64,000 nt of DNA from Alkalinema sp. FACHB-956 (GCF_014697025.1 NZ_JACJRC010000001.1:186001-250000), one strand, 5' to 3'. Positions 1 through 8,825 are shown, counted from the first letter of the stretch. Translations and numbers: made by a program. The notes: generated by a model not told the origin, from the sequence alone.

Positions 1-596
1 TGATTAGTCCGAATCCGGGGGAGCCGTTGCAGCCGTTGACGGAAATTGCGTCCGGTGGGGAAATGAGTCGATTTTTGTTGGCGTTGCAGGCTTGTTTTTC
101 CCAGGTGGATGCGGTGGGGACGTTGGTGTTTGATGAGATTGATGCGGGGGTGTCGGGCCGGGTGGCGGGGGCGATCGCGCAGAAGTTACACCATCTCAGT
201 TTGCATCATCAGGTGTTGTGTGTGACGCACCAACCGATCGTGGCGGCGATGGCGGATCAGCATTTTCGGGTGAGTAAGCAGGTGATTGATCCGGAGAATG
301 CTGGGCAGCAGGCTAAGGATAACAGTAAGGTGGAGAATTTGCGAACGGTGGTGAGGATTCAGCCGTTGGATGAGGGGGAACGGCGGTTGGAGTTGGCGCA
401 GATTGCGAGTGGGGATGTGGTGCAGGCTGCGAATGGTTCAGCTAAGGCGGCGATCGATTTTGCGGAGTCGCTGTTGACTCAGGCGGCGAATATTCGGGAT
501 GGGCAGCAGGTGGAGGTGGTTGAAGTGGTATCGCAAACGGTGGTGAAGAAAGCGGGGAAACCGAAAAGAAAAGCTAATAAATCAAAGGTGGGTTAG
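1..596 (+). CDS. recN: DNA repair protein RecN, C-terminal part (5' end outside window)
   Basis: RecN is an SMC-like ATPase that acts early in recombinational repair of double-strand breaks. The reading frame is open from the left edge, so the N-terminal ATPase half and coiled coils are missing. What remains is the C-terminal nucleotide-binding lobe. The ABC signature EIASGGEMSRF is followed by the Walker B region LVFDEIDAGVSG and the switch histidine in CVTHQPIVAAMAD. The conserved domain ends near residue 140 of the visible part, and the last 45 residues are a basic, low-conservation tail (KKAGKPKRKANKSK). The last 140 bases of the gene and about 36 bases after the stop are repeated almost exactly 1410 bp downstream. 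The family call is secure. Confidence 0.95.
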   Translation, partial: ISPNPGEPLQPLTEIASGGEMSRFLLALQACFSQVDAVGTLVFDEIDAGVSGRVAGAIAQKLHHLSLHHQVLCVTHQPIVAAMADQHFRVSKQVIDPENAGQQAKDNSKVENLRTVVRIQPLDEGERRLELAQIASGDVVQAANGSAKAAIDFAESLLTQAANIRDGQQVEVVEVVSQTVVKKAGKPKRKANKSKVG

Positions 597-632
597 AAGG
601 GAGAGTGGAAGGGGCGATCGTAAAATCAACTA
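454..632 (+). repeat. Direct repeat, copy A (recN 3' tail)
   Basis: Bases 454-632 reappear at 1864-2042 in the same orientation with a constant 1410-bp offset. The coding part differs at one base (atcaaag/atcgaag), and a few changes follow the stop codon (gagagtggaa versus gattgtgtaa). Similarity fades just after base 632, where a hairpin begins. Confidence 0.9.
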
Positions 633-710
633 ACGGTTCGCGTCACCAGCCGTAGGCTGACTTTGCTGCTCACTATCATAGCTCATCGGTCTGGTGCACG
701 CGAATTGTTA
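631..710. other. Long imperfect hairpin resembling an integron attC site
   Basis: The left arm at 631-652 begins TAACGGTTCGCG and continues TCACCAGCCG. The right arm at 687-710 reads CGGTCTGGTGCACGCG then AATTGTTA. The arms pair with small asymmetric bulges (one unpaired T, an unpaired CA) and end in TAAC/GTTA, followed by TGC. Two paired boxes, extrahelical bases, and outer AAC/GTT cores are the architecture of integron recombination sites. The outer box GTTATGC departs from the GTTRRRY consensus at one position. No integron integrase gene is in the window. It could instead be an ordinary terminator-like hairpin after recN, but there is no T-tract. Confidence 0.4.
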
Positions 711-867
711 TGCTGTTTGCAAAAACAATTTTTCACATTTTACAGCGGATTGCGTAACGACAAGGAACAGATACAACGCCTGAATCCCGTTCTGCTGTGG
801 GCTGCTGTATCGATCAGTCGAGCAAAGGGCTGTATATCAAGAATTCTGATTTCAGGAACGTGGATCG

Positions 868-1233
868 TTATAAGTCCGGAAAAAGTCCGTGCACTTCTTC
901 AAGCAAAGTATTTGCAAAGTCTATAATTCGAGATATGCTTGAAGATTCCAGAGCATTAGGATCAGCCCAGAAACTTGACATTTTGTCACAATCTTGTGTT
1001 ATTGAATAATTAACTTTTCTATAAGCCTGAGCAGCGTCAGACCAAAGTCGAGAAAGATTGGCTTCATGCTCATAATCTCGATTGTTCATTCCCAAGCGCA
1101 CAATTTTACCAATATAAATTCTTGTTTCAGTTACAGCTTTTCGAATAATGGATGCTCGATCTTTGTCTGCGCTCTGAATTTTTGCCAAAGCTTCCTGAAT
1201 CTTATCTAAAACCTGAATAGCATCTTGAAGCAT
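868..1233 (-). CDS. Small helical hypothetical protein inside the recN-tail repeat
   Basis: This predicts a 121-residue soluble protein rich in Ala, Glu, Lys and Arg, with heptad-like spacing in its first 50 residues (IQVLDKIQEALAKIQ). I see no signal peptide, membrane segment or catalytic motif and do not recognise the family. The ATG at 1233 is preceded by only a weak purine stretch (AGTAAG). It lies alone, on the minus strand, between the two copies of the recN tail. It shares orientation with the large nuclease-STAND gene at 2213-7495 but is about 980 bp beyond that gene's 3' end, so an operon is unlikely. Base composition is AT-rich relative to recN, which fits acquired DNA. A small accessory or cassette-borne gene is the best description. 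Confidence 0.5.
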   Translation of the reverse strand: MLQDAIQVLDKIQEALAKIQSADKDRASIIRKAVTETRIYIGKIVRLGMNNRDYEHEANLSRLWSDAAQAYRKVNYSITQDCDKMSSFWADPNALESSSISRIIDFANTLLEEVHGLFPDL

Positions 1234-1863
1234 ATCTTACTAAGTCTTAATGCAAGTTGACAAAGTTAATATCCAGCTACATTACTTCTTGCTGGCGCAA
1301 GATTTAACGAATTTATAGTTAACCTTAACTAAAGCACTACAAGAAAACCTAATCTAGCTTGATTTCAAACACTGATAATTACAGCCCGTACTCTGCCCTC
1401 ACTAAGGACTGAGCAGCATAACTAGATTTATATGGATCTGAGCAGATAACTACCTGGATGGGACTGTTATCCAACTTACTCCGCCTCAATCCGGGATAAC
1501 GACATTATCCGGATTGAGGCGGATAATTCCGGTTTGGGTACATTATCCGGTAGTTCACGGTTTCCAATAGCTAATTTTTGGGAAATCTTAAGAGCAGAGG
1601 TAGTGCTGCCCAGTCAACTTTATCCCTGATTAGCGTCATGGATGACTGATTCTCCCAAATTGTTCGATCGCATCTATGAAACCTTCCAACTCAAGCACCT
1701 CAGCCCCAACATGGAGAATTGGTTGCGGTGTCAGTAGTCCTGCGGGACACTAATGCTTCTCAGTCGTTAACGTAGTGCCAATCCAAACGCACTGTGGTTA
1801 AGCATTGGGAAAGCGTTGGAATAGTCGATACAGGCTTGGGATCTGGGCTAAGTTGGTTTTTAT
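1234..1863. other. Non-coding stretch between small gene and recN-tail copy B
   Basis: I see no convincing gene here. The stretch contains the nested palindrome at 1448-1555 and a short hairpin near 1735-1752 (AGTCC-tgc-GGGAC). The rest is AT-rich and without recognisable content. Confidence 0.6.
1448..1555. repeat. Nested 108-bp palindrome
   Basis: The centre is a strong hairpin: CCGCCTCAATCCGGGATAA at 1481-1499 pairs with TTATCCGGATTGAGGCGG at 1505-1522 with one bulged base and a 5-base loop. Outside it, AACTACC (1448-1454) pairs with GGTAGTT (1549-1555), and the motif TTATCC/GGATAA recurs four times within the unit. The overall shape is that of a folded mobile repeat or a structured recombination site. 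No coding frame crosses it. Confidence 0.7.
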
Positions 1864-2006
1864 TCGATTTTGCGGAGTCGCTGTTGACTCAGGCGGCGAA
1901 TATTCGGGATGGGCAGCAGGTGGAGGTGGTTGAAGTGGTATCGCAAACGGTGGTGAAGAAAGCGGGGAAACCGAAAAGAAAAGCTAATAAATCGAAGGTG
2001 GGTTAG
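1864..2006 (+). pseudogene. Duplicated recN 3' fragment
   Basis: This fragment encodes the last 46 or so residues of RecN (from DFAESLLTQ to the KSKVG terminus) with an essentially unchanged sequence and stop codon. It is fused in frame to about 70 bases of unrelated upstream sequence, so it cannot make a functional RecN. The near-perfect identity to 454-596 implies a recent event. An open frame can be extended back to 1794, but nothing suggests it is translated. Confidence 0.85.
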
Positions 2007-2042
2007 AAGGGATTGTGTAAGGGGCGATCGTAAAGTCAACTA
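1864..2042 (+). repeat. Direct repeat, copy B (recN 3' tail)
   Basis: This is the second copy of 454-632. Immediately beyond it (2041-2120) is another hairpin-forming stretch: CACCGGAAGC at 2054-2063 pairs with GCGTTCCGGTG at 2098-2108 (one bulge), with an inner CGAGG-ca-CCTCG hairpin. Both repeat copies are therefore followed by a hairpin that starts CAACTA. Confidence 0.88.
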
Positions 2043-2212
2043 GCGACCAAGCTCACCGGAAGCAGACAACTTTTGTGACTCAGCGAGGCACCTCGTGGCG
2101 TTCCGGTGCGGGACTATGTCATCTTGCGCTCCCCACCCCCACCACGACCTGCTTCACACATAGAAAAAACTTCTACAGCAATAACTCTTACTTACAAAAC
2201 TAAAATTTAGAC

Positions 2213-5200
2213 TCACAATATTTTACGAGATCGAATAAGATGTTGTCGAAGATAATATGCTCTTGAGGAAGCGGTTTCGACTATTGCATTGAGCAGAACC
2301 AAACATGACTCATGCAAATTTCTTGATAAAAGTCCCACTTGATCGACCTGTAGAAAATGTTGAATGGCTCTTTCCAAATAGAACGCAGTATTTCTCCCCG
2401 AAAATAGACGAGTTCCGCCTTGTTCTCTCTGATGTTTAGAGAGAATGTGTATTCCTAGTTCAAAGAAGATTGAGCGAAAGTGATACATAAGTGAGGCTAA
2501 TGCTTCAAACACATCTGGATTATTTCCAGCATTTGTGACGAATTCAAGTAGCAAATCTTTCCCGAGTACAATGTCCTGATTCTCATAATCAACTTTTTGC
2601 CAACGCGTATGAGCACATAACATATTACGAATTAACTTTCGCATACTATCCTGATGCCTAGATCTTGATTCACTGGCAGCAAGACTGATAGCCAACTTTT
2701 GCAATTTCTGCGACAACTCTTTCCATAGTTGCCAGTAAACTTCCTTCTTATTTGCCCTTTCGGCAATAACAGCTACTTGCAAAGCTAAATAATCAATGAA
2801 TTCGGGTGCTATATCGCAACCTGTTATTAGGTATTCAAGGTAGGGTTGAAAATTCAAATCTTGTAGACAGAATATATGCTTTGCGAAACGTTCTATGAAA
2901 GCGAGTCGAATTTTATAATGGATCTCCAAGTTCTTATCTCTTTCAGAACTATAAGTATGTTCTTGCTGCTCGGATTCAAAAGAGAGATTCAGGATGTTAG
3001 ACAATAGTTTGATATGGCTAGATTCCCTTGACCCATCTGGTATCATCAAACATGGGCTTAAAAGATACCAATGGCTATAGGCTTGTAGAGTTATTTTTTC
3101 AAGTTCACCAGAAATCTCACCGTTTGCAAAGCGTTCACGAAATTCATCTTTCCTTTCTTGTAGCTTGGTAATCTCAGCCTCTTTATCAGCACCCTCTAGG
3201 CTATATATTCGTCTCTTTACAAATTGGTTATCTTGGTCTTGCTCAAAACGGGCATACTCAAGTGCCCCAATAATACATTTCTGTGCAAACTCAGAATCTC
3301 TTTTCCAAAGATGATTTCTGATACCCGCTGCTGCTTTATGCCGAACATTTTCATTAACGTGTGTTAGCGCAATAGCAATTAATTTTTTAACAATAAATTC
3401 CTCCTGTTTCTCAGAAACAAAATCCAATAAAATTGGAAGGATAGATGCCGCTGCCGCTGCACCATCATGATCAGTTGCATCAACAATTGCAGTTGAATTG
3501 TCTGAATCTGCATTCGCCATAACTGCTTGGATGATTAATTGAGCACACCACAAAACATCTTCTTTATTCAGTTCACTTGAATAGTCTCGTACAAAAACTG
3601 CTGCCGCCGTAACAATACCACCAAAGTACATTGCTGCTAGATTACTTACTGCACCAGCCTTAAGTTCTTCAAAAAGCTCTTTTGTCTCAGCAAGAGCTTC
3701 ATGCCACGTTGCGTAGTATTCAGTCTCTAGCGGCTCGTTTTTAAACGTTTTCCTTGACCATACACAAAGGGTAGAGAATCGGTTTTGAACCTGCATCATT
3801 TCTTGAGTTTGCTGCTGAATATCCTTTAAATCAGGTTCTAAGCCTTCAGGCTCGAAAATAATTCTGTTATTCTCTTGGTCTTCAACAGGCTTCCAGCCAC
3901 GACTGTCAATCCTATGCAAGAGGAATCGCATTGTTTCATCTTGAGGTTCAGATGCACGCAACAGATCAATTGCAGCAAGCGCCTCATCTCTCCATTCTGA
4001 AAACTGAAGGCGTACAACAAGCATTTCTAAATGCTCTTTTCGCCATGGACGCAGAGCGGCAGTACGCCGCTCTGCTGAATAAAGTTCAGAGAGTGGATCA
4101 AAACTAGAACGATGCCAATCAATTTCATTGCCGCCACATTCATGAATTGTTCGCTCTCGATCCATATGATACAACTCAGCAGTTCGTAGAAGTGGTAGCG
4201 CAGCTTTCCCAACTTTTAGAGAAAAACCTGTTGCTACAGAAGCTAAAACTGCTGTGGACATTACAGAATTACTACTTCTTAGAATATACTCAAACAGTAA
4301 CTCTATTTGATTTGCCTCAAAGTGCTCCACGTATGCAATTAGCCAATTTTCAAGAGCCATTAGGGCACACATTAACAAGGTAGGAACGTAAGAACCTAAA
4401 GAGCAATTACGATATGCAGTCCACAAACGGCTAGAGCAATATTGGCTTATTAGCGAACCATCATTTAGGTGTATATTAACTTGCTCAATAAGAGGCTCAG
4501 AATTTCTAATCCTTAAATAATGGGACTGCTCTGGAGTATCTAAAGTTGAATGCGCATACTTGTCCGCCGTTATATTCAGAAAATGAAGAATAAAGTCGAG
4601 TCCTTTTCTAGAATGGAAATCTAGTAAGCTTTTGAATGGTCCCTTTGCTCCGCTAGCTGGTGAAAAGCTATCATTATGCGCATGAAGTCCAAAGCAACCA
4701 GCAACATTTCTTCCATTTATGTGGCGAGACCCATTACTATTACTAGACTCTGTAACTAACCATTCAAAAAGTGCTAGTTTGATTAGTGTGTCTGGGTCGT
4801 ACTTGCAAAAGAAAGCGGCTTCAACTCCCTGAAAAGCCATTTTGCAAAACTCTTCAACATAATTTAGTCGGTGAGATCGCCTGAAATCGTCATCAGAATC
4901 ATCATCAAGAATAGGTTGCAAAAGCTCTTCTTGATTAGTTCCCATAGCTTGTAAACGTTCTTCTAGCTCTTTGTTCTTATTGACATCACTAGGTATAACT
5001 TCTTCCTGATCTGCCAAACTATCAGCTTGATCCGCAAAAACATCGGTGTTTAAAAGACTTAAGAAATCTTCATGTATCGCCGGAATGGTTTTTATGATGA
5101 TGCTGAGTAATTTCTTTCTGTCACCATTATCTCTGTAGGACTCCTTAAGAGGAGCTAAAAGGTGAAGAGCTAGTAACCCTGCTTCACGAGCTGGTAATGG

Positions 5201-7495
5201 TAGGTCTTCATTTAAATTTAATAGAGAAGACCAATTGTTTAAGACTGCTGTTACGTGTGGTATTAAATCCTCAAATAAAGAATCTCTGTTTTCAAATAGA
5301 AAACAAATTATGGCTTTCCATCCTTGACCATAGGGTCTAAGAAGTAAGGCATCAACTAAAGAGCTATCATCACTTTGTTTAAGTTTGGAAATAAATGTTG
5401 GATCTGGTGTTTGGCAAGCTATTCGCAGAATGAAGCAAAAACGTTTCAGAAGTTTTCCATCGTCTAAAAAAAGCCGATCCTTTAAGGAACTGAGGAATTT
5501 ATCTGGATTATCGCCTTGAAGTATCGCAGCAATAGTTTCATCCTGCCAATAGCTCTGGATATCTTGACTAGTAAGAACAAAGCTCACAAAATCATCAACA
5601 TTCTCGCCGCACCTTAACTTTTGATGAAGCCACAAGCGAAATGCACGGTTTATTGCGGGTTCATGACCGATTGCATCAAGGAAATCTTGTATTTTACCTG
5701 AATCTTTTCGATAAGCATCCTCAATATATTGGTCAAGCGCCCAGTCCTCTAGAACATCATGCGATGGACTAACAAGATCATTCGTGGAATCGCGACGAAC
5801 TAAGTTATCTTCTTCGAGCTTGAATACAGCATCACCATCGAAATCAGCTTCAGGAACTCCATAGACCATTTGCTTAGCTCGACTGACTGCGATATTGATG
5901 AAGGCTTGCTTTCGCTTAAGCGGCATTCCATTTGCTCGATCTTGTTCTTTAGCAATTACATTTTGCCAGACTGCAATGCGGAACTCCTTTTCACCATCCT
6001 GAGACGTAAATTCCGTTCCAGTTTGAAGAACTCTGTATGCTAAATCTGCAAAAAACGGCGATTTTAGCAATGGTTTCAACTTCGGATTTTCAGAAATTTT
6101 TTGCAAGGGTTCAAGTCGTCCGCATAGATTCTGAACTTGATCATTACTAAAACCGCTTAACGTAAGTGTTTTAAAGTTAACTCCAAAAGGCTGAAGATAG
6201 TTAAATGTTATTTGTTGATACGCATAGTCACGACCAGTAGCAATCACAGTCCAACCTTGATGCTTGCTCAGTAATTGAAGCAAATCTGTAAACGCTGTTG
6301 TTTTATCTAACTCAAGAAGCTTTTCAAGCGACTCGATAGTTAAGTACTTTTTGGGCATTAAAGCGAAGCCTGCTTCTATATCAGAAAGTGAACTTCTTAA
6401 GCCCATTGCTGAAAAAACATTGTTAAGATGAGACTGCTCTAAATCCTCAGTGCGTAGACAGAATATAGGAGATATAGGAGCACTTTTACTGATATAGTCT
6501 GAAAACTCTCGTATCAAGCTAGATTTTCCAGAACCACGCTCTCCGGAAACGAAAATGAAGCTAGAGGTTTCAGTCAAACCAAGCAGTTCAGAGAATATAT
6601 CCGGCTGCTCGATATGAAGTCCACCAATAGTAGTCCTTATACCACCTAAAATGTAATTACTATGTTCCTTGAGCTTAGTGATATCTGATGACCAACTGGA
6701 GAAACTAACAGTACTAAATGCAGTCCGAATACCTTCGGACAAAGTCTCTAAAGTGATTGTTCCTGCGGTTTGATTAAAGCCTTGAACCTCTTCAACAATA
6801 TTTTTCCACAAAGATGGTGCGGATTCATTTGAATATTGGGCAATTAGAGAATGAAGTAAGGATAATGTGCTCCCTGATTCTGTATCTAAATCGTAACCAA
6901 TGAGATGAAAGGCTTTTAAGAATTCCCAGAACTGCCCGTCAGAGACATCCATTTCACCATTAGCTGTCTTCAAATGCGTCTTGAACGCTTCCAACTTTTT
7001 CCTTTTTGCAGCACTACTAAAGTTGGAAGTATTAATTTTGGCAAAAAATTCTTCTTCATTTGCAGAGTGTCTTGCCCATTCCAGAATAGGTCGCACATCA
7101 TGTATGTCAGTTGCACTTAGAGGTCCTGTGATAAGAGCCAAAGCATCAGTACTAAGATTGAAACTTTCATCCTTAAAATCATTCCAGGTACTTTGGATGA
7201 CTTCTGCAAAGGTTTGATCTTTCGCTGTGATGCTCACATCGTGCTTGATTTGAGCTAGTAGCCTTGCTTCTCTATCTGTATCTGGCTGCTTGGCAAACAC
7301 GATAAAATCATCAGTATTAAAGCCTGCATAGCGTCCTTGAAGCTTGATTTTTGTAATTGGAAATGGTGGCAGGCATGGTGCCAGCCGACCCGACAGCATA
7401 AGAACGGTAAAGGCTGCTTGAACCCGTGTTTCAAAATTTACTCCACCGCCTCCCGTTGAAAAGGGGTTACTTTGCTGTTTTGCTGCTTCTGGCAT
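2213..7495 (-). CDS. Cap4-like nuclease fused to STAND-type NTPase (candidate antiphage protein)
   Basis: The protein has 1760 residues. Residues 1-100 match the pattern of PD-(D/E)XK nucleases of the Cap4/DUF4297 kind: GGGGVNFETRVQAAF (Glu22), then NTDDFIVF (Asp62/63), then LLAQIKHD (Gln82-x-Lys84). A P-loop follows at about 317-325 (VSGERGSGKSS), an ESLEKLLEL/TVIATGRD segment near 388-423, and an SPFFADLAYRVL helix near 479 of the kind seen in STAND/NACHT NTPases. The remaining 1200 residues are helical and repeat-like, as in sensor arms. The order nuclease-NTPase-long C-terminal sensor is the Avs design, in which phage protein binding drives oligomerisation and DNA cleavage. Assignment to that functional class is inference. 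The gene is AT-rich, monocistronic, and next to a rearranged recN end, all consistent with an acquired defence gene. The start ATG at 7495 places the nuclease motif near the N-terminus, as expected. Confidence 0.85.
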   Translation of the reverse strand: MPEAAKQQSNPFSTGGGGVNFETRVQAAFTVLMLSGRLAPCLPPFPITKIKLQGRYAGFNTDDFIVFAKQPDTDREARLLAQIKHDVSITAKDQTFAEVIQSTWNDFKDESFNLSTDALALITGPLSATDIHDVRPILEWARHSANEEEFFAKINTSNFSSAAKRKKLEAFKTHLKTANGEMDVSDGQFWEFLKAFHLIGYDLDTESGSTLSLLHSLIAQYSNESAPSLWKNIVEEVQGFNQTAGTITLETLSEGIRTAFSTVSFSSWSSDITKLKEHSNYILGGIRTTIGGLHIEQPDIFSELLGLTETSSFIFVSGERGSGKSSLIREFSDYISKSAPISPIFCLRTEDLEQSHLNNVFSAMGLRSSLSDIEAGFALMPKKYLTIESLEKLLELDKTTAFTDLLQLLSKHQGWTVIATGRDYAYQQITFNYLQPFGVNFKTLTLSGFSNDQVQNLCGRLEPLQKISENPKLKPLLKSPFFADLAYRVLQTGTEFTSQDGEKEFRIAVWQNVIAKEQDRANGMPLKRKQAFINIAVSRAKQMVYGVPEADFDGDAVFKLEEDNLVRRDSTNDLVSPSHDVLEDWALDQYIEDAYRKDSGKIQDFLDAIGHEPAINRAFRLWLHQKLRCGENVDDFVSFVLTSQDIQSYWQDETIAAILQGDNPDKFLSSLKDRLFLDDGKLLKRFCFILRIACQTPDPTFISKLKQSDDSSLVDALLLRPYGQGWKAIICFLFENRDSLFEDLIPHVTAVLNNWSSLLNLNEDLPLPAREAGLLALHLLAPLKESYRDNGDRKKLLSIIIKTIPAIHEDFLSLLNTDVFADQADSLADQEEVIPSDVNKNKELEERLQAMGTNQEELLQPILDDDSDDDFRRSHRLNYVEEFCKMAFQGVEAAFFCKYDPDTLIKLALFEWLVTESSNSNGSRHINGRNVAGCFGLHAHNDSFSPASGAKGPFKSLLDFHSRKGLDFILHFLNITADKYAHSTLDTPEQSHYLRIRNSEPLIEQVNIHLNDGSLISQYCSSRLWTAYRNCSLGSYVPTLLMCALMALENWLIAYVEHFEANQIELLFEYILRSSNSVMSTAVLASVATGFSLKVGKAALPLLRTAELYHMDRERTIHECGGNEIDWHRSSFDPLSELYSAERRTAALRPWRKEHLEMLVVRLQFSEWRDEALAAIDLLRASEPQDETMRFLLHRIDSRGWKPVEDQENNRIIFEPEGLEPDLKDIQQQTQEMMQVQNRFSTLCVWSRKTFKNEPLETEYYATWHEALAETKELFEELKAGAVSNLAAMYFGGIVTAAAVFVRDYSSELNKEDVLWCAQLIIQAVMANADSDNSTAIVDATDHDGAAAAASILPILLDFVSEKQEEFIVKKLIAIALTHVNENVRHKAAAGIRNHLWKRDSEFAQKCIIGALEYARFEQDQDNQFVKRRIYSLEGADKEAEITKLQERKDEFRERFANGEISGELEKITLQAYSHWYLLSPCLMIPDGSRESSHIKLLSNILNLSFESEQQEHTYSSERDKNLEIHYKIRLAFIERFAKHIFCLQDLNFQPYLEYLITGCDIAPEFIDYLALQVAVIAERANKKEVYWQLWKELSQKLQKLAISLAASESRSRHQDSMRKLIRNMLCAHTRWQKVDYENQDIVLGKDLLLEFVTNAGNNPDVFEALASLMYHFRSIFFELGIHILSKHQREQGGTRLFSGRNTAFYLERAIQHFLQVDQVGLLSRNLHESCLVLLNAIVETASSRAYYLRQHLIRSRKIL

Positions 7496-8415
7496 TGATC
7501 TTCAGTATTTTGTCTTCCTGGGCTTAATCCTTTTATCTTAGCTTTTCACCTTATGGATTGCCCTGAAGAAGTACATTTCAGAGATTCCTGCTAACACCTC
7601 AGATTAGGATCATAGGCAGACTAGTTTCAGTATAACGCCCCGTCCCAAACCCATGCCTCTGCTCAGAAAATTTTATAAATTGGAAAATAACTGTAACATC
7701 TATAGCAATCCGATCTGATTTATGAGCATACTCCGGCTCAAAGCTTTGCAGCTTTTGGATAGCTTTCTCACGATTCACGTCGGATTGCTATAGGTGCCCG
7801 CAGTCTATGGCACCAAAAGAACAACTACGCTCCAGCCGTTACTATTAGCGATCGCCCCTCCAGATACTAATGCATTGCACTAATTCCACTCGCTACGAAG
7901 TTGAGCAGAAGAACCATTGATCACAAGCTTCCCCTACACAATTGTTGAAATCCCTCAAAAGAATGGCTTGATCAGTTCTAATGGAACGCATCGCCAACCA
8001 ATTACAAATGCAGCGACAAAAGCGATGAGTTTGCCCGTTAACCAAGGAATGCAATCTTGTAACCTTGCCGCTGCCAAATACCCTGTTGCCAGATGCCACG
8101 TTACCAAACATCACAACCTTGCAAACAATCGCAAAACAGTTGACAGCGCCCCAGTTTACCCCTAGGCTGGTTTCTCATAGCTGACTGCAACCGTGTTCGT
8201 AAAGTCCCGATCGCATCAGCTACGACCCCAAAAATTAAAGCGCTGCCCCAGTTGCGTCCAACAACGTAAGGCAGCTAAACCCCGAAGCTGATCTGACCAG
8301 CTAGGCGGTCTGACACGGATTGTAACATTCGATCGGGCCACCCTACTTGTCCTGCGCAAAAGGGTGGCTTTAATTTTTGGGATTTCCTCCCATCACCCCA
8401 TTTAGGAGAAATCCC
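7496..8415. other. Long intergenic region with one MITE
   Basis: Apart from the 88-bp element at 7703-7790 I see no supportable gene. Open frames on both strands around 7893-8165 overlap each other, lack ribosome-binding sites and have unlikely residue composition. The region probably contains the promoter of the nuclease-STAND gene (start at 7495). Confidence 0.6.
7703..7790. mobile_element. MITE-like element, TA target duplication
   Basis: TAGCAATCC at 7703-7711 and GGATTGCTA at 7782-7790 form perfect terminal inverted repeats, and each end is flanked by TA. Including the TA and outer bases, the inverted repeat is 14 bp perfect (CTATAGCAATCCGA). The 88-bp interior has no coding capacity. 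A TA duplication is typical of IS630/Tc1-type transposases, so this is probably a non-autonomous derivative moved by an enzyme encoded elsewhere. Confidence 0.7.
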
Positions 8416-8643
8416 ATGTTTACTGGCTTTGGCGGTACCGATCGCCCAGAAACTTCGATCGACGATTCCCGCAGACCGTTCCAAATCTACCTCCTCGGCA
8501 CCCGCGAAGAGATCCAAACCACGATCAACCAACTACAAGTGGTGCGGTTTTGCGAGCGCATCCGCTGGAGTCCGCCCATCCCCGTCCTCGGCTCCGACTG
8601 GAAATACATCAGCATGATGGAACGCGATCGAGCACCAGAGTAA
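8416..8643 (+). CDS. Small conserved-looking hypothetical protein
   Basis: This predicts 75 residues, beginning MFTGFGGTDRPE. The ATG at 8416 is preceded by TTTAGGAGAAATCCC, a good Shine-Dalgarno sequence at normal spacing, which rules out the upstream in-frame ATG at 8377. The protein has no membrane segment or Cys cluster. It has an acidic-basic mixed composition and a central segment (FQIYLLGTREEIQTTINQLQ) that looks like a beta strand followed by a helix. I do not recognise a function. Its TAA stop codon doubles as the left target-site duplication of the 148-bp mobile repeat that follows, so the gene survived the insertion intact. Confidence 0.7.
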   Translation: MFTGFGGTDRPETSIDDSRRPFQIYLLGTREEIQTTINQLQVVRFCERIRWSPPIPVLGSDWKYISMMERDRAPE

Positions 8644-8791
8644 TACCAAATCAACCTGTGATTGCAACCCATGACGATCCCCCTAAATCCCCCTTAAAAA
8701 GGGGGACTTTGAAAGAATTTGACTAAATTCCCCCCTTTTTAAGGGGGGCTAGGGGGGATCGGATCTGTAGCATTGATAAATCAATTTGGTA
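8644..8791 (+). mobile_element. 148-bp MITE, copy 1
   Basis: The element starts TACCAAATCAACC and ends AATCAATTTGGTA, so the inverted termini share TACCAAAT. It is flanked by TAA on both sides (8641-8643 and 8792-8794). Inside are two G/C-run hairpins, CCCCCTTAAAAAGGGGG and CCCCCCTTTTTAAGGGGGG. An apparently identical copy lies inverted at 12261-12408. There is no coding capacity, so it is a non-autonomous element. The internal hairpins may also terminate transcription of the gene ending at 8643. Confidence 0.9.
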
Positions 8792-8825
8792 TAAGGGCGA
8801 TCGATCGGTTTTCCCAAGGGTTGTA

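Noticed and set aside
7893-8165. Two overlapping open frames on opposite strands between the nuclease-STAND gene and the small gene at 8416
   Set aside because: They overlap almost completely, neither has a Shine-Dalgarno sequence or recognisable motif, and neither continues into a domain.
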